From contig NZ_JBCHVB010000005.1 of assembly GCF_039023475.1 (NCBI RefSeq), positions 1-64,000 of the forward strand: a DNA stretch of 64,000 bases. Reading direction: 5' to 3'. Position numbers and translations under genes: made by a program. The notes beneath the pieces were generated by a model. It saw only the letters and a program-made list of their open reading frames with translations, did no database searches and was not told the origin of the DNA. This DNA comes from Erwinia sp039023475 (GTDB lineage Bacteria > Pseudomonadota > Gammaproteobacteria > Enterobacterales > Enterobacteriaceae). Within the stretch, counting starts at the first letter, position 1; every line of letters begins with the position of its first letter. Below, piece after piece: positions 42,178 through 50,306 of the stretch.

Positions 42178-42791
42178 GCGGATTCCTCCCAGGGGCGCGT
42201 CGTGAGGCGCGGCCCCTCGTTTGTTTTCAGCATCACCCGTCCGTCACGCAGCCATTCCGCCAGCGCAAAAGCGCCCGCAGGCGTCTCCACCTGAGTGTCC
42301 ACCCGGCAGATAAGCCGCTGGCAAAAGTGCTGCCAGCGGGCAAGCTCCGCGTTCGCCAACGGCTCAGGGCTGCGGATAAGCAGATCGAGATCGCTGTCGC
42401 CATGCAGCACCGGCACTTCGGTCGCCAGCGCATACCCCACGCTGCCGGTAATGCCCCACGCCCAGGGCCAGACCTGCTGGGCCAGCTGGATGGCCGCCTG
42501 TACCGGCGGCTGGGTGACAAAAGGCGACCTCAGCAGGCCCTCACGCTGGCTGAGCGCCTCGGGGGCGAGGCGACGCTGGATCGCGGTGGGATCAACCCAG
42601 GCCGCCGCGCGCAGATCGCGACGTAGCCCCCGGATACCCACGGGTATCCGTCCGTTTTCGTCCCGATCGCGGCGCACCACCAGCGGCAAAGTTGCGCGCC
42701 ACTGGCTGGCTACCCATTCCGGCAACGATCCCTGTAATTGTTCAGGATCGTTAAGCCAGATAAGATCGTGCGCCCGACATTCCAACTGCAT
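42174..42791 (-). CDS. mdcG: MdcG, phosphoribosyl-dephospho-CoA transferase
   Basis: MdcG (205 residues) attaches the triphosphoribosyl-dephospho-CoA prosthetic group made by MdcB to the MdcC carrier. It is a nucleotidyltransferase-fold enzyme: GSVGYALAT is followed by HGDSDLDLLI with the catalytic DxD. It starts one base after the mdcF stop and overlaps mdcH. Confidence 0.94.
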   Translation of the reverse strand: MQLECRAHDLIWLNDPEQLQGSLPEWVASQWRATLPLVVRRDRDENGRIPVGIRGLRRDLRAAAWVDPTAIQRRLAPEALSQREGLLRSPFVTQPPVQAAIQLAQQVWPWAWGITGSVGYALATEVPVLHGDSDLDLLIRSPEPLANAELARWQHFCQRLICRVDTQVETPAGAFALAEWLRDGRVMLKTNEGPRLTTRPWEESA

Positions 42792-42792
42792 C

Positions 42793-43752
42793 TCAGATCC
42801 CTGCGGTTAATGAAATAAATAGCGGTAACGTAATAATACACAGGACAGAAGTGATCAGCAGCGCGGCTTCTGCATCCGGAGACTGAACGCCAAAGCGGTT
42901 GCCGAAGACCACGCCGAAAAAGCCCGCCGAAAGCGCAATCATCAGGATGGCGGTAATGGCGATCTGCCCCGTCAGGCCCAGCGCGATAACGATACCCCAG
43001 GCAATCAGCGGCTGAATAATCAGCTTGGTCAGGCTGGCGACGATGACCGCACGGTTAATTTTCAGCTGGCGGGCAGAAAGGATCAGCCCCGTCAGGAAGA
43101 GCGCGGCGGCGGTCGCGGCCAGGCCCAGCGGTTTGATAGTGGTCAGCACCATTTCCGGCATGCGGATACCGATAGCGGAAAGCACCACGCCCAGCAGCGG
43201 TCCCCAGACAATTGGCTTGGTCACCGAACGCCACATCAGCACCGGCAGCATGGCCGCGCCTGATTTATGCTCACCGCCTGCCGCCAGCGCCTTTTCGCGC
43301 TCCAGAATCATCAGGCAAAATGGCGTCATTAGCACGGAACCACAGGCGATGGAGACCGCTACCGAGAGCGAGGTTCCGGGGTTTTCACCCAGCACGCTTC
43401 CCAGAATCGGCAGCCCCAGCGCGGCATAGTTTGGCAGCGCAACGGTCAGCGTCAGTACCGCTGCATCCTGCGGTGACTTGTGGAAAACCCGGGTGCAGAG
43501 GAAATAGATCCCCACCCATGCGATCCACATCGCCAGTACCAGCACCAGAATCAGCGGCGTCTGCTTAACGATCCCCAGCCAGGGCGTCTGAACAGTGGCG
43601 GAAAACAGCGCGGCAGGCAGAGCAAAATCCATCACAAATATATTGAGCAGCGCGACGTTGCGGTTATCCACCATTTTCGCTTTTCCGGCATAAAAGCCGA
43701 GCAGCATAATCACAAAAATGGGTGCAAGAGCATGAACTATCACGTAAGTCAT
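42793..43752 (-). CDS. mdcF: MdcF, malonate transporter (AEC family)
   Basis: MdcF (319 residues from the ATG at 43752) is a ten-helix auxin-efflux-carrier-type permease expected to import malonate. Typical features include the N-terminal HALAPIFVIMLLGFYAGKAKM and the C-terminal GVVFGNRFGV. A start nine bases earlier is possible but gives an unusual N-terminus. It is separated from mdcE by a 128-base gap holding a hairpin, so its expression may differ from that of the enzyme genes. Confidence 0.93.
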   Translation of the reverse strand: MTYVIVHALAPIFVIMLLGFYAGKAKMVDNRNVALLNIFVMDFALPAALFSATVQTPWLGIVKQTPLILVLVLAMWIAWVGIYFLCTRVFHKSPQDAAVLTLTVALPNYAALGLPILGSVLGENPGTSLSVAVSIACGSVLMTPFCLMILEREKALAAGGEHKSGAAMLPVLMWRSVTKPIVWGPLLGVVLSAIGIRMPEMVLTTIKPLGLAATAAALFLTGLILSARQLKINRAVIVASLTKLIIQPLIAWGIVIALGLTGQIAITAILMIALSAGFFGVVFGNRFGVQSPDAEAALLITSVLCIITLPLFISLTAGI

Positions 43753-43824
43753 AAATACCACCTGTAAACGTTAAGAAAGCGAATAGCACAGGTACGATGG
43801 TTTTTTATCAACAGGCTGCCTCGC

Positions 43825-43846
43825 TGAGCACGCCGCAGCGTGCTCA
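43825..43846 (-). terminator. Hairpin between mdcE and mdcF
   Basis: TGAGCACG and CGTGCTCA form a perfect eight-pair stem with a six-base loop in the mdcE-mdcF gap. No T-run follows on the transcribed strand. It may be an RNA-processing or attenuation element lowering transporter expression relative to the enzyme. Confidence 0.45.
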
Positions 43847-43880
43847 GAAAATGGCCTGACAGGTTTGTCTTAGTATGGTG

Positions 43881-44681
43881 TTACCAGGCGGCGCGCATTT
43901 TTTCACGTACCAGCGCCGAACTGCGGCGGTTTTCCGCATGCAGCCGGCTGCTCAGTCCGGGATCGTTGCGCGCAGCGGTGACGGCTTTTTCAACCGCTTG
44001 TTGCACTGTGGCAAGATCGCTGGACGAAGGGGCATCGGGATCCTGGATATCCAGCAGATCCTCCAGCAGGCCTAACGACTTATAGTTGGCGATGTCATAG
44101 GCCATGGGCGGAATGGTTTCTGCCAGTCTCTCCAGCGCCTCGACGCTGCGAAGCGTAATGCGCGCGGCGGCATCTTTCCCCATTGCGTGGATCATGACGC
44201 CCGGATCGTTGAAGGCGATCAGCCGGTTAGCCTGATAGCCATGGGCCAGAAAGGCCCCGGACATCGCTTTCCCGACAATCAGACCGATGACCGGGTGTCC
44301 GGCAAGTCGGGCGTTGGCCCAGCCGCCCGCCGCGGCGGCCAGCGCCTGATGAATACCGAAAGCCTCTTCGCGGCGGCCATAGGCCTGGCTTGCCACGTCG
44401 ATGACCGCTACCAGCGGGCGTTTGATCGCGCTGTCGGCATCTTCCGCCAGCGTTTCAGCCAGCACTTTTGCCAGCGTCCAGCCCTCAAGCAGCCCGACTT
44501 CTCCTTTGGTGGCTCGCGGATAGTGGTTATGGGCATCCGGAACGACGGCAATAAAGCGCGCAGGCTCACCGCCGAGCGTCGCATCAGCGACCTGCACGGA
44601 GGGGCAGAGCCCGGACATACGGGGTGCGTTGTTGGTCAGCAGGCTTAACCACTGTTCACCGCGGCTGATAAAATTGCTCAT
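43881..44681 (-). CDS. mdcE: MdcE, malonate decarboxylase gamma subunit (decarboxylase)
   Basis: MdcE (266 residues) acts with MdcD to decarboxylate malonyl-carrier to acetyl-carrier. It is a crotonase-type carboxyltransferase subunit; the GKAMSGAFLAHG segment fits the oxyanion-hole region. It overlaps mdcD by four bases. Confidence 0.94.
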   Translation of the reverse strand: MSNFISRGEQWLSLLTNNAPRMSGLCPSVQVADATLGGEPARFIAVVPDAHNHYPRATKGEVGLLEGWTLAKVLAETLAEDADSAIKRPLVAVIDVASQAYGRREEAFGIHQALAAAAGGWANARLAGHPVIGLIVGKAMSGAFLAHGYQANRLIAFNDPGVMIHAMGKDAAARITLRSVEALERLAETIPPMAYDIANYKSLGLLEDLLDIQDPDAPSSSDLATVQQAVEKAVTAARNDPGLSSRLHAENRRSSALVREKMRAAW

Positions 44682-45514
44682 TTCTCCTCCTCCCGGCTAA
44701 AAAGCTGCAAGATTTGCTGCGCGTCGGCCTGTTTCTGCGTATCAAACTGGCTGAGACGCGGCAGGAACCAGGCGTAGTTGTCCGAACGGTGCTGCGCCGG
44801 AATGCCCTTTGCAATCGCCTCGTTCATCGCTTTTTTCACCGCCTGCTCGCCATCACTGACCAGCATATCGACCAGACCGCTACGGTAGCGGGTTTCGCCG
44901 CCGGTCATGCTCCAGATAAAGGGTCTGTCGCGCGAGTCATACTCTTCTATCCCCGCTTCCTGCTCGATAACCTGAGGGCCGTTCAGCCCCAGGCGCGCCT
45001 CGCGGGTGACAATCAGGTAGCTACAGAGCGCCGCCGCAATCGACATGCCGCCGAAGCAGCCCACGGTACCGGCAATGATGCCGATCACCGGGGTGTAACG
45101 GCGCAGATCGACGATGGCGGCATGAATATCGGCAATGGCCGCCAGGCCAAGATTCGCTTCCTGTAGCCGCACACCGCCGGTTTCCAGGCAGAGAACCGCC
45201 TGGGTTTTAATGCCGTTACGGTTATCCTCTGCGGCCAGCTCCAGCGCTGCGGCCATTTTTGCGCCGGACACTTCGCCCATGCTGCCGCCCTGAAACGAAC
45301 CTTCGATCGCCACTACCACCGCAGGCTGACCATTGATAGTGCCTCTGGCGACCACCATGCCGTCGTCGGACTGCGGTACGATGCCCTGTGGCCCGAGCCA
45401 CGGCGACATGATGACGTCAAACGGGTCCAGTAATTCGCGAAAGCTCCCCTCATCCAGCAGCAGTCTGGCCCGCTGGCGCGCTTTCAGTTCGATAAAGCTG
45501 CGATCGCTACGCAT
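44678..45514 (-). CDS. mdcD: MdcD, malonate decarboxylase beta subunit
   Basis: MdcD (278 residues) pairs with MdcE to form the malonyl-ACP decarboxylase. The carboxyltransferase signature GGSMGEVSGAKMAAALELA and the GTVGCFGGMSIAAALC oxyanion-hole region are present. It overlaps mdcC by eight bases and mdcE by four. Confidence 0.95.
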   Translation of the reverse strand: MRSDRSFIELKARQRARLLLDEGSFRELLDPFDVIMSPWLGPQGIVPQSDDGMVVARGTINGQPAVVVAIEGSFQGGSMGEVSGAKMAAALELAAEDNRNGIKTQAVLCLETGGVRLQEANLGLAAIADIHAAIVDLRRYTPVIGIIAGTVGCFGGMSIAAALCSYLIVTREARLGLNGPQVIEQEAGIEEYDSRDRPFIWSMTGGETRYRSGLVDMLVSDGEQAVKKAMNEAIAKGIPAQHRSDNYAWFLPRLSQFDTQKQADAQQILQLFSREEEK

Positions 45515-45806
45515 CGCTTACCTCCTCAAAAACCTGCTCAATACGGATACGCGCCACGCCCGGCGTGGCACCAAAATCGTGAATCAGCATCTGGCCTGAC
45601 GGCAGGTCGCCCAGGGTGTTCAGACGGTCAAACAGCGCGAGCCAGCGTTTTTTGCTGTTATCCACCGAAGTGGTAAGGCTGACGGTGAGCTGCTGGCCGC
45701 CATCGGCCTCAAACAGCACTTCCATATCGCCAGACCCCACCACGCCCGCCAGCGCTTTACCGCTGAGCTTCCGCGTGGCCGGAAGGGAAAAAGTGATCTG
45801 TTCCAT
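45507..45806 (-). CDS. mdcC: MdcC, malonate decarboxylase acyl-carrier protein
   Basis: MdcC (99 residues) carries the 2'-(5''-triphosphoribosyl)-3'-dephospho-CoA group on a serine. S25 in GVVGSGDMEV matches the known attachment serine of Klebsiella MdcC. It lies nine bases downstream of mdcB and overlaps mdcD. Confidence 0.95.
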   Translation of the reverse strand: MEQITFSLPATRKLSGKALAGVVGSGDMEVLFEADGGQQLTVSLTTSVDNSKKRWLALFDRLNTLGDLPSGQMLIHDFGATPGVARIRIEQVFEEVSDA

Positions 45807-45815
45807 AACGTCCTC

Positions 45816-46670
45816 TCAAAAAGGGAGATCGGCTAAGCGATCTAAAAACAGGGTGGCGGCGAGTAAATCAGCCGCGCCGCCGGGCGAAGCGTTGAGCCGG
45901 ATCATCTGTGCATCAAGCACGGCAAGCGCCTGCTGGCCCTGGGGCTGCTTCACGCCACCCGCTGCCAGCACCGACCGGGCGCCCTGCTGCATGGCGGCCA
46001 GACCTTGCGCCCCGGCACGGGAAAGCACGCAGGTATCGCTGAGCGAGGTCATGATGGCCATCAGCGCATCCAGCTGGGCTTCGCACTCTGACGCGCCCGC
46101 CTGCCGGCTACGCCTGAGCTGCGGCAATGCCAGCCTGAGGATATGCGGAAAGCCCTGCTGAGCTTCTTCCCGCGCGCCGGGAACCCGGTAGCGACGGCTT
46201 GCCCGCAGTCCCTTGCTGAACAGCTTAGGTGCGGCGTCATCGGCAATGCACGCCAGGCTCGCTGCGGCATCCGCCAGACGCTGCGGCGCTTTCTCGCCTG
46301 CCAGCATCGCGCTGGCGCTGACCAGCAGCCCCATTGCCCAGATGGCACCCCGGTGAGTATTGACCCCGTCCGTGGCCAGCATCATCTGGCGTTCACCCTC
46401 GCGGCCCAGCCTGCCGACGGCCTGACGAAGGGCGATATCTGCGGGCCGGTTCCAGCTGTGCAGGGCCAGCGCCTGAAAGGTCGGCTGCAGGCTGCGGGCT
46501 GAGCGCTCCATCAGCGCCAGCGTCAGATCCTGATGCGCTCCGCTGCCCCGGCTGTCCACCAGGCCCGGCTTGGGGCTGAGGCGCGCCTCATCAATCAGGC
46601 AGCGCGTCGCCAGCTCCGCCATCAGCGCTGACGGCATATCGATGCTTTGCAGTGACGGCTCTCTGTTCAT
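45816..46670 (-). CDS. mdcB: MdcB, triphosphoribosyl-dephospho-CoA synthase
   Basis: MdcB (284 residues) makes the prosthetic-group precursor from ATP and dephospho-CoA, as CitG does for citrate lyase. The conserved LSPKPGLVDSRGSGAHQDL and GVNTHRGAIWAMG segments identify the family. Its ATG overlaps the mdcA stop (TAATG). Confidence 0.94.
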   Translation of the reverse strand: MNREPSLQSIDMPSALMAELATRCLIDEARLSPKPGLVDSRGSGAHQDLTLALMERSARSLQPTFQALALHSWNRPADIALRQAVGRLGREGERQMMLATDGVNTHRGAIWAMGLLVSASAMLAGEKAPQRLADAAASLACIADDAAPKLFSKGLRASRRYRVPGAREEAQQGFPHILRLALPQLRRSRQAGASECEAQLDALMAIMTSLSDTCVLSRAGAQGLAAMQQGARSVLAAGGVKQPQGQQALAVLDAQMIRLNASPGGAADLLAATLFLDRLADLPF

Positions 46671-48325
46671 TACCAGCTCCGGAATTTAGGCGGTGGGGTG
46701 TAAAGGCCGCCCGACCATTCCACCAGATCGGCGACGCTACCGGCGGCCAGCAGCGAACGGCTGGCTTCCGTGCGGCGGATGCCCAGATCTTCAGGGAAGG
46801 CGACTTTGCCTTCGCGCCGCAGCTGCGCCACGCGTTTCGCATCCACACCCAGCCCGATATCGGTAATCCCGGCGACGGCAGCCACCATCGCGCGGCGTTC
46901 CTCCAGCGTTTTCGCCCGGTAGAGATAGGCGATACCCTCTTCCGTCAGCACATGGGTAACGTCGTCGCCGTAAATCATGACCGGCGCCAGCGGCATCCCC
47001 GCGGCTTTCGCTACCTCGACGGCTTCAAGATTCTCCACGAAGGTGGGTTTACCGCCGGCCTGGAAGGTTTCCACCATCTGTACGACCAGCTTGCGGCCAC
47101 GGGCCATTGGATCCGGTTCATCGATCATCGCCAGCCAGGCAGGCGTGGCATGGCGGCGGCCGTGCGGGTCGTGGCCCATATTCGGCGCGCCGCCGAAGCC
47201 GGAAAGACGGCCCCGGGTCACGGTGGAGGAGTTCGCCAGTCCATCGATTTGCAGCGTGGAGCCGATGAACATATCCACCGCATACTGACCCGCCATCTGG
47301 CAAAACGCGCGGTTTGAGCGCATTGAGCCATCAGCGCCGGTAAAGAAGACATCCGGCCGGGCGGCCAGGTAGTTTTCCATGCCCATTTCGCCGCCGAAGC
47401 AGTGCACGCTTTCCACCCAGCCGCTCTCAATAGCCGGGATCAGCGTAGGGTGTGGATTAAGGGTCCAGTGTTTACATATTTTGCCTTTGAGGCCGAGCTG
47501 TTCGCCGTAGGTTGGCAGCAGCAGCTCAATGGCGGCAGTGTTAAAACCGATACCGTGGTTCAGCGACTGCACCTGATGCTCGGCATAGATCCCTTTGATC
47601 GCCAGCATCGCCATCAGGATATGTTCCTGTTTGATCAGCCGGGGATCGCGGGTAAACAGCGGTTCGATAAAGAAGGGTTTATCTGCCACGACCACGAAGT
47701 CAATCCACGAGCCGGGGATATCCACGCGGGGCAGATCGCACTCGTCATCCACGAGTTCGTTGACCTGGGCAATGACGATACCGTCATGGAAGGCCGCGGC
47801 TTCCACCAGCGCGGGCGTATCTTCGGTGCTGGCACCGGTATAAAGATTCCCTTTACGGTCAGCTTTAAACCCGGCAATCAGCGCCACGTTAGGCGCCAGA
47901 TCGACGTAGAGGCGTGAATAAAGCTCAATGTAGGTGTGGATAGCGCCAATTTCGAGCTGTCCATCCTCCAGCAGCTGGGAGATGCGCAGGCTTTGCGGAC
48001 CGGAGAAGGCAAAATCAAGCTTGCGGGCGATACCCTTTTCAAAAATATCCAGATGTTCGCTTCGGCCCACGCTCGGCATAATCATATGCAGGTCGTGAAC
48101 GATGCCGGGATTCACCTCAGCCAGCGAGCGGGACAGGAAATCGGCCTGCTTCTGGTTATTCCCCTCCATCACCACCCGATCGCCGGGCGCAATCAGCTTT
48201 TGCAGCAGGCCCACAATATCGTCGGTGGGAAGCACTTTGCCCGTTACGCCCAGGGCCTCGATGCGCCGCCGTTTTTCACTCCGGCGCGTATCCCAGACGC
48301 GGGCCGCCTTTTGTTCAGAGAACAT
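46670..48325 (-). CDS. mdcA: MdcA, malonate decarboxylase alpha subunit (acetyl-ACP:malonate ACP transferase)
   Basis: MdcA (551 residues from the ATG at 48325) swaps malonate for acetate on the carrier, closing the catalytic cycle. The N-terminal region (WDTRRSEKRRRIEAL, PGDRVVMEGNNQKQADFL) is typical. GGAGGT lies at ideal spacing before 48325, which decides this start over one seven codons upstream. It is the first gene of mdcABCDEFGH. Confidence 0.96.
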   Translation of the reverse strand: MFSEQKAARVWDTRRSEKRRRIEALGVTGKVLPTDDIVGLLQKLIAPGDRVVMEGNNQKQADFLSRSLAEVNPGIVHDLHMIMPSVGRSEHLDIFEKGIARKLDFAFSGPQSLRISQLLEDGQLEIGAIHTYIELYSRLYVDLAPNVALIAGFKADRKGNLYTGASTEDTPALVEAAAFHDGIVIAQVNELVDDECDLPRVDIPGSWIDFVVVADKPFFIEPLFTRDPRLIKQEHILMAMLAIKGIYAEHQVQSLNHGIGFNTAAIELLLPTYGEQLGLKGKICKHWTLNPHPTLIPAIESGWVESVHCFGGEMGMENYLAARPDVFFTGADGSMRSNRAFCQMAGQYAVDMFIGSTLQIDGLANSSTVTRGRLSGFGGAPNMGHDPHGRRHATPAWLAMIDEPDPMARGRKLVVQMVETFQAGGKPTFVENLEAVEVAKAAGMPLAPVMIYGDDVTHVLTEEGIAYLYRAKTLEERRAMVAAVAGITDIGLGVDAKRVAQLRREGKVAFPEDLGIRRTEASRSLLAAGSVADLVEWSGGLYTPPPKFRSW

Positions 48326-48848
48326 TTTCACCTCCAGTAAGTCCATCGTAAGATGTCATCAGGTTCTGGTCAGGAAGTGTGGTCCTCACTGGCAGGAGTA
48401 TCAATTAACCCCGGTGTCGAAGCGTTAGCCTCAGAGTAATGATAAAAACAGCGCGCTGTTTTTCAGCAGATTACAGACAACCCTGCGCGTAGTGCGTCAC
48501 ATTTTTTTTCAGACGGGCGGCTCTTTTTTTACCGGTAAATTCCAGTAGTTGTTCCGGATAACGCTGCCTCCCCAGGCGCCAGTCTGCCGCTGAGCCGGCA
48601 GGTTTTCAGCTTCGGCTATACCATTTCTATCAACGGCAACAGGCTCTTTATTGTGGGATTAATAATGAAAGGGTTTACGGCGGAAAATATCGCGCTGCGT
48701 CTGGAGGATGGCAAACCGCGTCGGGAGAGGACGCCTCGTTTATTACCAGGCAATAAGTGGACGCTCAGTCAGCACGCGGGGATAGTACGCTTGAGGCGCT
48801 GGCAAGGCACGGGTGGGCTGCCCCGCCAGATGACCATACTGCACAGGC
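48326..48848. other. Intergenic region with mdc promoter and possible regulator site
   Basis: The gap between mdcA and the cupin gene contains a perfect 20-base palindrome (48444-48463), two long T-runs (near 48502-48509 and 48532-48538) and no convincing gene. The mdc promoter and MdcR site should lie between 48326 and about 48500. Confidence 0.45.
48444..48463. promoter_or_regulatory. Perfect 20-base palindrome upstream of mdcA
   Basis: AAAAACAGCGCGCTGTTTTT is an uninterrupted palindrome whose centre lies about 128 bases upstream of the mdcA start. It could be an operator or, as a hairpin with flanking A and T runs, a bidirectional terminator. Its function is not known. Confidence 0.5.
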
Positions 48849-49457
48849 TTAGTCCTGGTGACTGGCGGCCTGATACTGCACGAGCGGATGCCATATCTCC
48901 GTTACCGCGCCTTCTTTACCCGTAATGGGATCGCAGGAAGGCAAAGGCACCTGGGCGATTTTCGTCAGTGACAGGGCGACATCGGCCGGATCGTCACGCT
49001 TTGTATCCGGCTGCATATCGCCCGGATAGGCCCCTACCGCAAAAAAATCTTCGCTGGCGGCGAGCTGTTGATGCCCCACGCCCGCCGGGATCAGCATCGC
49101 GTCCCCGGCGTGAACGGTCACCGCCCGCCCGGTTTCGCCACCAAAAAGAATTTGCGCCCAGCCTGCACCCACGCCCAACAGTTCATGGGTGTCAGGGTGA
49201 TAGTGCGTGTAGGGAAAGACCGGATAGCGCCAGCGCGGCGTCCACTGATGGCGGGCAAACAGCGTCTCAAAATAGTGGCCGATGTCCTCCACCTCATCCG
49301 GTACAACCTGCGGATAAATGATCAGCGGCAGCACGTTATTTGGCACGCCAACCGAAGGCTGGAAGGTCATATATTGCGGGCTGGTGGAAGCGCCAGCGGC
49401 GAACGTACCGGCGGCGAAAGACATCATGCTGAGTAAACTACCGGTATACGTGGACAT
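48849..49457 (-). CDS. Cupin-fold protein, YjlB-like
   Basis: This 202-residue protein has the cupin metal-binding pattern: THYHPDTHELLGVGAGWAQILFGG (first motif, with H-x-H and E) and GDAMLIPAGVGHQQLA (second motif). It resembles the YjlB family of unknown function. Its N-terminus carries about 28 extra residues rich in S, A and G that look weakly signal-peptide-like but lack a positive start. It stands alone; no substrate can be proposed. Confidence 0.8.
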   Translation of the reverse strand: MSTYTGSLLSMMSFAAGTFAAGASTSPQYMTFQPSVGVPNNVLPLIIYPQVVPDEVEDIGHYFETLFARHQWTPRWRYPVFPYTHYHPDTHELLGVGAGWAQILFGGETGRAVTVHAGDAMLIPAGVGHQQLAASEDFFAVGAYPGDMQPDTKRDDPADVALSLTKIAQVPLPSCDPITGKEGAVTEIWHPLVQYQAASHQD

Positions 49458-49795
49458 ACGACGACTCCTGGGCTCAGCTGCAGGGCAGCTTTTGTAGCTT
49501 AATTGTGGCAGTTATTAACTAACTTGCAACTAAACTAGCGGACCTCAGATCACATAACTCTTTTATTTACCGTGACTTAACTCAAATAGCCTCGCGACCC
49601 AGGCAAGACAGGCTGTATCGGCCCACCTCGGGTATAAAATATAACGATGCGGCAATCCGGGTAAAGTGAGTGACGGGGAGGCAGAGCGCATTACGCCACC
49701 AAAAAGGTAACTGTTATAGCCTTAATCCTCCTAACTGTGTCTGTATTAACTTTACCCGCTGTGGTTTACTGAAAATCATAACGAGAGAGGTTACC
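49458..49795. other. Intergenic region upstream of ylaC and the cupin gene
   Basis: No gene is visible over these 338 bases, which separate divergent genes. The sequence is AT-rich near the cupin side. An open frame reaching upstream of ylaC to 49670 has no ribosome binding site and is not considered coding. Confidence 0.4.
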
Positions 49796-50278
49796 GTGAA
49801 CGACATTAAACAAATTCTGCTGCGTGAAATTGACACCCTGAATCGTGAAGAAAAACGCGATAACCGCCCGCGCTTCAGCCTGACCTTTCTGAAAAACCAT
49901 CCGGGCCTTTGGGTCTCGATGTACCTCTGTTATGTGCTGACCGTGGCGCTGATTTTCACCACCGAGTTTCTCGGCTGGCCCGCCTTCTGGGGCGCCACGC
50001 TGTTTGTTCTGCTGATGAGCGTGCTGATGCTGATGGATGTGAATCCCCGCTACCGCTTTGAGGATATCGACACGCTGGATCTGCGCGTCTGCTATTACGG
50101 CGAGTGGTATTACGTGCGTACGCTTTCTGATGCGGCCGTAAAAGAGATCCTCGCCAGCCCGACGGTGCCCGATAAGGTGAAGAAGGGGGTTGAAAAGCTC
50201 CTGTCGCTGAAGGGGGAAGTCGATTTTTATGACGTTTACCGCCTGACCTGGGGTCAGCAGCGCGCCTCTACCGTCTGA
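49796..50278 (+). CDS. ylaC: YlaC, inner-membrane protein of unknown function
   Basis: This 160-residue protein closely resembles E. coli YlaC: a charged N-terminus (REIDTLNREEKRDNRPRFS), two membrane helices (about 40-62 and 64-82) and a conserved soluble C-terminal part with RYRFEDIDTLDLRVCYYGEWY. The GTG at 49796 is chosen because GAGAGG lies six bases upstream and the resulting N-terminus matches the family. Its function is unknown; it is usually conserved in Enterobacterales. Confidence 0.9.
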   Translation: MNDIKQILLREIDTLNREEKRDNRPRFSLTFLKNHPGLWVSMYLCYVLTVALIFTTEFLGWPAFWGATLFVLLMSVLMLMDVNPRYRFEDIDTLDLRVCYYGEWYYVRTLSDAAVKEILASPTVPDKVKKGVEKLLSLKGEVDFYDVYRLTWGQQRASTV

Positions 50279-50306
50279 CGCCGTCCGGGGCCCGCACGGC
50301 GGGCCC

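Noticed and set aside
48653..48925. Plus-strand 90-codon frame downstream of the mdc promoter region.
   Set aside because: It runs into the antisense of the cupin gene, has no recognised family and no convincing ribosome binding site.
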